Source: Acidobacteriaceae bacterium
GTDB taxonomy: Bacteria > Acidobacteriota > Terriglobia > Bryobacterales > Bryobacteraceae
Direction: 5' to 3'
DNA length: 10,327 nt
NCBI GenBank assembly: GCA_019246575.1
Contig: JAFAQG010000404.1
Coordinates: 1 to 10,327 of the forward strand
Made by a program: the position numbers and the translations under genes. Positions 5,784 through 10,327 of this stretch are shown here, piece after piece. The notes beneath the pieces are model-generated. The model was not told the DNA's origin. It did not search any database and saw nothing but the letters and a program-made list of their open reading frames with translations. Positions within the stretch are counted from its first letter, which is position 1. The number at the start of each line of letters is the position of its first letter.

Positions 5784-6811
5784 TGCGGGACAGCACCGTT
5801 TCCGCCGCGCAGCAGGAAGACGAGCGCCAGTTCGAGGCTGCGCTTCGCCCGCTTCGGCTGGCCGATTTCGCCGGGCAGCCGCACGTGCGCGAACAGCTTT
5901 CAATCGCCATAGAAGCAGCCAAGCATCGCGGCGAAGCCATGGATCACGTTCTGTTGTGCGGCCCTCCGGGTTTAGGTAAGACAACCCTGGCCGGTATCAT
6001 CGCGCAGGAATTGTCAGTTCCGCTCGATCAGACCGCCGGGCCCGTTCTCCAACGCAAGCTCGACCTGACCGGCATCCTCAGCAACGTTAAGCCAAAGCAG
6101 GTCTTCTTTATCGACGAGATACACCGTCTGTTGCCCGATATCGAAGAAATTTTGTACGCCGCGCTCGAAGATTTCCGGCTCGATATCCTGATCGGCACGG
6201 GCCCGGGCGCGCGCACGCACTCGCTTCCCCTGCCGCGCTTCACTGCCGTCGGTGCAACTACTCGTCAGGGCTTGTTAAGCGCGCCCCTACGTAGCCGTTT
6301 CGGAATCGTGCTGCGCCTCGATCCTTACGATGAGCAAACGCTTGCGACCATCGTCGAGCGATCTGCCAGGTTGCTCGGCATCGGTATCACCCACGATGCG
6401 GCGCGAGAGATCGCCCGGCGGGGGCGGGGCACTCCGCGCATCGCGAACCGGTTACTTCGCAGAGTGCGCGATTTCGCACAGGTGCGCGCGCAAGGGCACA
6501 TCGATCTCGATGTTGCGCAAGCCGCGCTCGATCTGCTTAAAGTCGACCGTTATGGTCTTGATGAAATCGATCAGAAAATTATGACCACGATAGCGGCCAA
6601 GTACGGCGGCGGTCCTGTCGGCTTGAGTACGATTGCGGCATCCATCGACGAGCAAGCCGATACCATCGAAGAGGTCTACGAACCCTACCTGATGCAGCTC
6701 GGATTTCTCGATCGAACGCCGCGCGGGCGCATCGCCACCGACCGGGCATTCGAGTATTTTCAGATCGCGCGCAGGCTGCGCTTCGCGGGCTCCCAAAACC
6801 CTCTATTTTGA
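5783..6811 (+). CDS. ruvB: Holliday junction branch migration ATPase RuvB
   Basis: RuvB is the hexameric AAA+ motor that pumps DNA through the RuvA-bound Holliday junction. The 342-residue protein has the full set of motifs: FAGQPHVREQLSIAIEAAK (29-47), Walker A GPPGLGKTT (60-68), Walker B VFFIDEIHRL (107-116) with D111 and E112, EDFRLDILIG (129-138), sensor 1 GATTR (157-161) and the arginine-finger segment LRSRFG with R172. The winged-helix C-terminal part contains GGGPVGLSTIA and EEVYEPYLMQLGFLDRTPRG. Length and order are normal, so the protein should be active. It follows ruvA in the same operon, separated only by the possible small frame. Its stop codon overlaps the tail of the convergent 885-residue gene by 9 bp. 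Confidence 0.98.
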   Translation: MRDSTVSAAQQEDERQFEAALRPLRLADFAGQPHVREQLSIAIEAAKHRGEAMDHVLLCGPPGLGKTTLAGIIAQELSVPLDQTAGPVLQRKLDLTGILSNVKPKQVFFIDEIHRLLPDIEEILYAALEDFRLDILIGTGPGARTHSLPLPRFTAVGATTRQGLLSAPLRSRFGIVLRLDPYDEQTLATIVERSARLLGIGITHDAAREIARRGRGTPRIANRLLRRVRDFAQVRAQGHIDLDVAQAALDLLKVDRYGLDEIDQKIMTTIAAKYGGGPVGLSTIAASIDEQADTIEEVYEPYLMQLGFLDRTPRGRIATDRAFEYFQIARRLRFAGSQNPLF

Positions 6812-6817
6812 AGGGTT
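6797..6817 (+). terminator. Inverted repeat at the ruvB/convergent-gene junction
   Basis: AACCCT and AGGGTT can pair as a six-base-pair stem around a nine-base loop that contains both stop codons of the convergent genes. A hairpin here would be present in both transcripts and could act as a shared terminator, but there is no clean T tract on either side, so this is weak. Confidence 0.25.
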
Positions 6818-9460
6818 CTGAGGCTGCTCCGGGGGCTTGGGAGTCGCCGCCTTAGTTCTTTGCGCTGCATCCGGCGTGGAGTTTCCCTCATTGGTTGGCG
6901 AAGCAGCCGGAGGTGCAGCGGCAGGCGCTGGGGGCGGTGGCGGGGCGGGCTGCGGCGGCACGGGTCTTGTGTACGCCACCGTTGTCGCGCGTCCGGTTTT
7001 TTCGCCTCGCAGCCACACAAACAGGTTTGCCGTCGGGGTCGACGGGTCGGGCAAAGCGACGCGCAACGTCTGCCGTTGCCCCTGTCCCGGAATCGGGGCG
7101 GGCAAATCCGCAGCCTCGAACCCCGTCAGTTGATCCCATCCTAATTTTTCGATCATCTCGAGGTTCCGCCCCGTCAGAGTGTAGTTGTGCTTTCCATCGG
7201 TACCCGCCTCATTCGTGCTCGCCAGTTGTTCGATCTGGGGCAGCCGTACCATGCGCGCCAGTGTGTACGGCTGCGACCGGCCATCACTGCCGTTATCGAT
7301 GACGCCCTCGACCAGACAGCCGGCCGGCAGCGACGACGTGTCGTAGGAGACAAACAACTGGTCCGGCGAAAGCTGTTGCAGGCTCCACTTTTCCGTCTGC
7401 TCGCCAATGTGCAACACGGTTCGCGGACTCGCATCGCCGCCACACTCCAGCTGAAGCACACTCTGCGGCTCAATGTTCTTCACATCCAGCATGGCTGTCA
7501 GTGTGCTGCCCGCGGGGAATTCGCCCGGCAGCAGCGAGACCGCCACACCCGTCGGAAGAGACAGTTTCGAGCTCGCGATCACGGGTAGCGGGCCTGTGAT
7601 CTTTAGCCCGTCCGGAAAAACAAGCGGCTCGTTCCGGTCCTCGATATAGGCGCTGATCGGGTACGTTGTTCCCGGTTTCGGATTCGAACTCAGCTGAACT
7701 GTGACACTCCTCTGGCTCTGGTCGGCTGCCGTTTCACCCTCGAGTTGCAGGACCGCGCCGGGTGTTTGCAGCTTCGTGAGCAAACCGAGCCGCTGCCCCT
7801 TCAGCACAAAATGCTGCTTCGTTACGCCTTCATTCGCCAGCACCGGAAGGTTTGTGATCTGCGGCGGATTCGGCAGTACCTTTACGCGCACTGGATGCGC
7901 GGTCCCGTCCTGCTGCGAAATCAGCAATTCATATTCGCCTGGGTCAAGCTGTGCGGCATCGATCTGCACATCCATATGGGATTGCGGCCCCTGGCGTAAT
8001 CCTTTGGGCAGCACGAACGGCGTTGATTGCGCAGTTGCGAATTCATCTCCCACCTTCTTCAATTCGACCTTCGACGCGAACTCGAAGTCATCGCCCTCGA
8101 GCGTTACCGCAACCTTGCCGCTTTTCGCCAGTAGCCGGTCCTGCGATGAGGCCTCGAGCTTCGCGTTGTTGAAATCGCTCAGCGGGCGCACGAAGATACT
8201 GCCCTTCGCCTCAAAGCGAGTCCAGTCCCAAAACCCGGCGAGATGATATTCGCCGGCTGGCACGCTCGATTTGCTCACGTCGAGCTCGAGAGCTCTCTGG
8301 TTTGCAAGCTTCAACACCTGCACAGCGGTCTTTTTCCCACCGGCATCGAGGGTCCAGTTCCGCGCGCGCTCCAAGTACTTCCATTGGCGCTCGGGCACGT
8401 CGACGGGTACCGGAGTCTTTTGCCTCTGGGGGATATAACTCGCCGCGCCAACCTGGATGGATGGAGCCGGTGTATTCGGAATCCGGTTCGCCCAGATATA
8501 CGCCACCCTCGTATGAGGCGGCGCAGGGTTGCGTTGCCCGCACAAATTGATGCCGTCCGGCGTAGCTTGCGCAAATGAGGACCGAAACTGCGTGCCCGGA
8601 AACGCGATCGCGCGCAAATCCAGCAGCATTGCCGTGCCGCCGGCTGCCAGCCCACCAATGGGACTCCCGAAAAACAGCGATGCCGCCGTAGCGGTCAGAC
8701 CAACCGTTTGACTGATCTTTGCCGTTCCAGAAGATGCTAATGGATCGAACGTCGCAAGCTGCGGGTTCATGGCCGAAAACAGCGTTTGCGCCTGCACGGC
8801 GGGCGGAGCATTTTTATCGATCTGCACCGATACTCCGTATTGCGACGCGAACCCGGTCAGCGCCGCATTCACGCTGGCAGAAGAGCTGTCCGTATTCGAT
8901 AAAGCCTCGAGCAGCGCTTCTGTTTGTGCGGTCTTCTCCGCATAATCCGCCAGTTGAGCCACCAGAACCTCGTCTTGTGCCAAAAATCCTCGGACCTTTT
9001 TCTTGCTCAGTCCTTCGGGACCGTACACATACGCAACGATGGACGTCGTCCGGTCGACCTTCCACTCCTGCGGTTTGTCTGCAGGCTTTGGATCGGTGAC
9101 GATCAGCGCCTCTTTCTCGTTCGGTCCACGCTTTTGGGGCGTCATCACCAGCGCCACTTCGCCGTGCCGCTTTTCGCGGCCGCGCAAAATCGGCGAGTAG
9201 AGAATCGTGTCTCCCTCCGTTACGTGGTTGATCGTTCTAAGCGGCAGCGGTTGAGCCCCTTGCTGAGGCGAGCGCACGCGCAGATCGACCGCGCCGATCG
9301 GACCACCCGCCGGACACGTCAGGGGCGCTGGGGCCTCCGCATCGGTCCCGTCCTGGTTTGCGCTCTGCGCCTGAGATTCGGGTTTGAGTGTGGGCCGCTC
9401 GCTTTGCGCGACTATCAAAAGACACACGAAGAGCCCAACGCCCGCAATGCGGAAAACCAT
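6803..9460 (-). CDS. Large exported protein of unknown function with repeated Ig/IPT-like modules
   Basis: I do not recognise this 885-residue protein. The N-terminus has a signal-peptide-like core, IAGVGLFVCLLIVAQS (about 5-20), with no proper lipobox, so export to periplasm or surface is likely. Residues 50-170 look like a beta-rich domain. A helical stretch (170-200) is followed by a Gly/Ala-rich hydrophobic segment (about 253-287, with GSPIGGLAAGG) that could insert in a membrane. From about 431 come three related beta modules, beginning near 431, 534 and 741, each with an L-x-G-x-x-[FL] strand followed by a KVEL/KLQT/KLGW-type strand. The turn motif PAGEY/DPGEY/PAGC recurs at 401, 507 and 712. 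This resembles IPT/TIG or other Ig-like folds of adhesins and surface proteins. The last 50 residues are a Pro/Ala-rich tail. Five cysteines are scattered (13, 49, 307, 673, 715). No catalytic motif is seen. It is alone on its strand, convergent with ruvB. Confidence 0.8.
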   Translation of the reverse strand: MVFRIAGVGLFVCLLIVAQSERPTLKPESQAQSANQDGTDAEAPAPLTCPAGGPIGAVDLRVRSPQQGAQPLPLRTINHVTEGDTILYSPILRGREKRHGEVALVMTPQKRGPNEKEALIVTDPKPADKPQEWKVDRTTSIVAYVYGPEGLSKKKVRGFLAQDEVLVAQLADYAEKTAQTEALLEALSNTDSSSASVNAALTGFASQYGVSVQIDKNAPPAVQAQTLFSAMNPQLATFDPLASSGTAKISQTVGLTATAASLFFGSPIGGLAAGGTAMLLDLRAIAFPGTQFRSSFAQATPDGINLCGQRNPAPPHTRVAYIWANRIPNTPAPSIQVGAASYIPQRQKTPVPVDVPERQWKYLERARNWTLDAGGKKTAVQVLKLANQRALELDVSKSSVPAGEYHLAGFWDWTRFEAKGSIFVRPLSDFNNAKLEASSQDRLLAKSGKVAVTLEGDDFEFASKVELKKVGDEFATAQSTPFVLPKGLRQGPQSHMDVQIDAAQLDPGEYELLISQQDGTAHPVRVKVLPNPPQITNLPVLANEGVTKQHFVLKGQRLGLLTKLQTPGAVLQLEGETAADQSQRSVTVQLSSNPKPGTTYPISAYIEDRNEPLVFPDGLKITGPLPVIASSKLSLPTGVAVSLLPGEFPAGSTLTAMLDVKNIEPQSVLQLECGGDASPRTVLHIGEQTEKWSLQQLSPDQLFVSYDTSSLPAGCLVEGVIDNGSDGRSQPYTLARMVRLPQIEQLASTNEAGTDGKHNYTLTGRNLEMIEKLGWDQLTGFEAADLPAPIPGQGQRQTLRVALPDPSTPTANLFVWLRGEKTGRATTVAYTRPVPPQPAPPPPPAPAAAPPAASPTNEGNSTPDAAQRTKAATPKPPEQPQNPSK

Positions 9461-9471
9461 TCTCTGATTTC

Positions 9472-9477
9472 AGAATA
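9472..9477 (-). promoter_or_regulatory. Candidate -10 element for the 885-residue protein gene
   Basis: TATTCT on the minus strand matches four of six bases of the -10 consensus and ends 11 bases before the ATG at 9460. A start site at normal distance would leave a leader of about 5 bases. No -35 or strong Shine-Dalgarno is seen (only CAGAGA), so support is low. Confidence 0.2.
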
Positions 9478-9538
9478 TCGGACCAAGAAACGACGAATGC
9501 CTCGAGGCAGTTGCAGGCTCCATGGCTCCGGTAATCGT

Positions 9539-9567
9539 GCATCGGGCCGGGTTTCGCCCGGGTATGC
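9539..9567. repeat. GC-rich imperfect hairpin in the divergent spacer
   Basis: Outer arms GCAT (9539-9542) and ATGC (9564-9567) enclose an inner stem CCGGG (9547-9551)/CCCGG (9557-9561) with a TTTCG loop; the bases between arms do not pair well. An alternative register pairs CGGGC with GCCCG. It has no T tract, so it is not a standard terminator. It could be a leader structure or a protein-binding site between two divergent genes. Confidence 0.35.
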
Positions 9568-9610
9568 AGTCGTCGGCGTCCGGCAGGACCCAGAACTCCC
9601 CGTACTCACC

Positions 9611-9627
9611 GGTGGTCTATTTCCACC
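9611..9627. repeat. GGTGG-N7-CCACC inverted repeat upstream of the ComEA-like gene
   Basis: A perfect five-base inverted repeat with a seven-base centre lies where a -35 region would fall relative to the TAAACT at 9639-9644. This position would suit an operator, but a repeat this short can be chance. Confidence 0.22.
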
Positions 9628-9638
9628 CAGAGTGGCTG

Positions 9639-9644
9639 TAAACT
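9639..9644 (+). promoter_or_regulatory. Candidate -10 element for the ComEA-like gene
   Basis: TAAACT matches four of six consensus bases and directly follows TG. Transcription would start near 9651, and the GGGAGGA Shine-Dalgarno at 9652 would then sit at the very 5' end. No convincing -35 is seen. Confidence 0.25.
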
Positions 9645-9661
9645 CGCAACTGGGAGGAACC

Positions 9662-9703
9662 ATGTATCGAACGCAGGTGAGGCTATGCAGCGAACGTACG
9701 TAA
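9662..9703 (+). CDS. Possible 13-codon leader peptide overlapping the ComEA-like gene start
   Basis: ATG at 9662 follows a strong Shine-Dalgarno GGGAGGA (9652-9658) and opens MYRTQVRLCSERT, ending in TAA at 9701-9703. It overlaps the first 19 bases of the ComEA-like gene in another frame. The Shine-Dalgarno is better placed than that of the larger gene, so ribosomes probably load here first and reinitiate, or backtrack, at 9685. The frame and site are seen directly; translation is inference. Confidence 0.4.
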   Translation: MYRTQVRLCSERT

Positions 9704-10275
9704 AGTTGAGCGCAGTTGTTTTCGTACTTGCGCTGTCGGTATCGGGTTTTGCACAAGCGAAGAAATCGCGCCGGGCCGCTCATTCCGCAACAGCGTCGCA
9801 ATCCGCGGCTCCCTCCCAAGTCGACTTGAATACCGCTACCGAACAGGAGTTGGACAAGCTACCCGGTGTAGGCCCGGCGACGGCAAAGAAGATCATAGCG
9901 GGCCGGCCATATGCGTCAGTGTCCGAACTGAGCCGTAGCGGAATCTCCAAACGCCAAATCGACCAGATCACTCCTCTCGTTACCGTGAGTGCTCCCCGTC
10001 TCAGTTCGTCGAACCAGCCTGTTTCGCCCTCTCACCCAACAAACTCTGGGACCTCTACACCGGCGAGAACCGCACGACAACAACAGAGTTCGTCGACTCC
10101 CCCGGCCGGAACCGCAGCATCGCAGGGCTCACCCGGCCCGGGAATGGTGTGGGTGAATATGGAAACCAAGGTGTATCACGGAGAGGGCGACCCATGGTAT
10201 GGCAAGACCAAACGTGGCAAATACATGACCGAGTCGGACGCCGTACGCGCGGGCTACCGGCCGGCCAAGAAGTGA
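9685..10275 (+). CDS. Exported ComEA-like helix-hairpin-helix protein with extra C-terminal domain
   Basis: The 196-residue protein starts with a clear signal peptide, MQRTYVKLSAVVFVLALSVS then GFAQA, probably cut after residue 25. Residues 46-98 are a ComEA-type helix-hairpin-helix domain, with VDLNTATEQELDKLPGVG, then PATAKKIIAGRPYASVSEL. ComEA proteins bind double-stranded DNA outside the inner membrane during DNA uptake, and many bacteria carry related exported proteins of unproven role. A low-complexity Ser/Thr/Pro/Gln linker (about 103-152) leads to a compact C-terminal domain (153-194) with GMVWVNMETKVYH, WYGKTKRGKYMTE and AGYRPAKK. That pattern resembles the short tails found on some exported nucleases and DNA-binding proteins. 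ATG 9685 has AGGTGAGG just upstream, rather close at 2-4 bases; no other in-frame start is available. No other competence gene is visible, so a role in transformation is only a possibility. Confidence 0.85.
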   Translation: MQRTYVKLSAVVFVLALSVSGFAQAKKSRRAAHSATASQSAAPSQVDLNTATEQELDKLPGVGPATAKKIIAGRPYASVSELSRSGISKRQIDQITPLVTVSAPRLSSSNQPVSPSHPTNSGTSTPARTARQQQSSSTPPAGTAASQGSPGPGMVWVNMETKVYHGEGDPWYGKTKRGKYMTESDAVRAGYRPAKK

Positions 10276-10327
10276 TTTCTTTCGACACCGCGCTCTTCTT
10301 CCCTGTCACACAATAGAAAAGGCGCCC
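10276..10327 (+). other. Right-edge sequence after the ComEA-like gene
   Basis: The last 52 bases hold no gene that can be called. ACACAATAGAAAAGG at about 10308-10322 has a -10-like CACAAT followed by an AAAAGG purine run, which could be the promoter and ribosome-binding region of a plus-strand gene just beyond the window. Confidence 0.2.

Larger units (their letters stand above)
9461..9684 (+). other. Divergent spacer between the 885-residue gene and the ComEA-like gene
   Basis: This 224-bp spacer, the longest in the window, has no frame that looks like a full-size gene. It holds the weak minus-strand promoter near 9472, a CCTCGAGG palindrome at about 9498, the hairpin at 9539-9567, a GGTGG-N7-CCACC inverted repeat at 9611-9627, a -10-like TAAACT at 9639 preceded by TG, and the start of a 13-codon upstream frame at 9662. 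Confidence 0.5.

Noticed and set aside
5210..5984. Long minus-strand frames opposite ruvA and the start of ruvB
   Set aside because: These are Ser/Arg/Ala-rich shadows common in GC-rich coding DNA; ruvA and ruvB are certain on the other strand.
7540..7600. Possible frameshift or gene boundary within the large exported protein
   Set aside because: The frame is open and protein-like throughout, with consistent beta-module style on both sides.
8924..9703. Plus-strand 259-codon frame opposite the 885-residue gene
   Set aside because: Most of it is the Arg-rich antisense shadow of the large gene; only its last 14 codons, with their own strong Shine-Dalgarno, are kept as a possible leader peptide.
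9415..9819. Minus-strand 134-codon frame across the divergent spacer
   Set aside because: It overlaps the start of the 885-residue gene and opposes the ComEA-like gene, and its Arg/Ser/Cys-rich product looks like translated non-coding sequence.
1..10327. CRISPR array, tRNA, insertion sequence, prophage or defence genes
   Set aside because: No regularly spaced direct repeats, cloverleaf-like sequence, transposase or integrase motif, or recognisable defence domain was found on either strand.

Overview
The window reads as a compact, moderately high-GC chromosomal stretch from a free-living Gram-negative-type bacterium. My best guess is Acidobacteriota, possibly the Solibacter/Bryobacter group. 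This is inference from gene order, protein style and the large Pro/Ala-rich exported protein; no rRNA is present to settle it. Nothing looks mobile: I see no transposase, integrase, tRNA, CRISPR array or phage gene, and almost every base is coding or lies in a short spacer.

Layout. At the left edge (1-248, minus) is the start of a DUF1326-family protein, cut by the window end. A 104-bp divergent spacer separates it from purB (353-1684, plus), the adenylosuccinate lyase of purine synthesis. Next is a small stand-alone receiver-domain protein (1743-2168, plus) whose acidic pocket is altered. Converging on it, with only 4 bp between, is a minus-strand cluster read in the order rhomboid-type membrane protease with an N-terminal zinc ribbon (4266-3418), yajQ nucleotide-binding protein (3329-2829) and alpha/beta hydrolase (2829-2173). 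The last two share one base at their TGATG junction. A 53-bp divergent spacer then leads into a plus-strand operon: class II aldolase-like protein (4320-5045), ruvA (5058-5660), a possible 32-codon reading frame (5685-5783) and ruvB (5783-6811). RuvA and RuvB form the Holliday-junction branch-migration motor. Meeting ruvB tail to tail, with a 9-bp overlap, is a large minus-strand gene (9460-6803) for an 885-residue exported protein of unknown function with repeated Ig/IPT-like beta modules. After a 224-bp spacer, the last gene (9685-10275, plus) encodes an exported ComEA-like helix-hairpin-helix protein with an extra C-terminal domain.

I found no defence island or clearly new multi-gene system; most genes are housekeeping or widely conserved. 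The points most worth a second look are: the receiver protein in which both usual metal-binding aspartates are asparagine; the small frame whose stop overlaps the ruvB start; a strongly led 13-codon upstream frame overlapping the start of the ComEA-like gene; a hairpin covering the ribosome-binding site of the DUF1326 gene; -10-like hexamers unusually close to several start codons; and the uncharacterised 885-residue protein.
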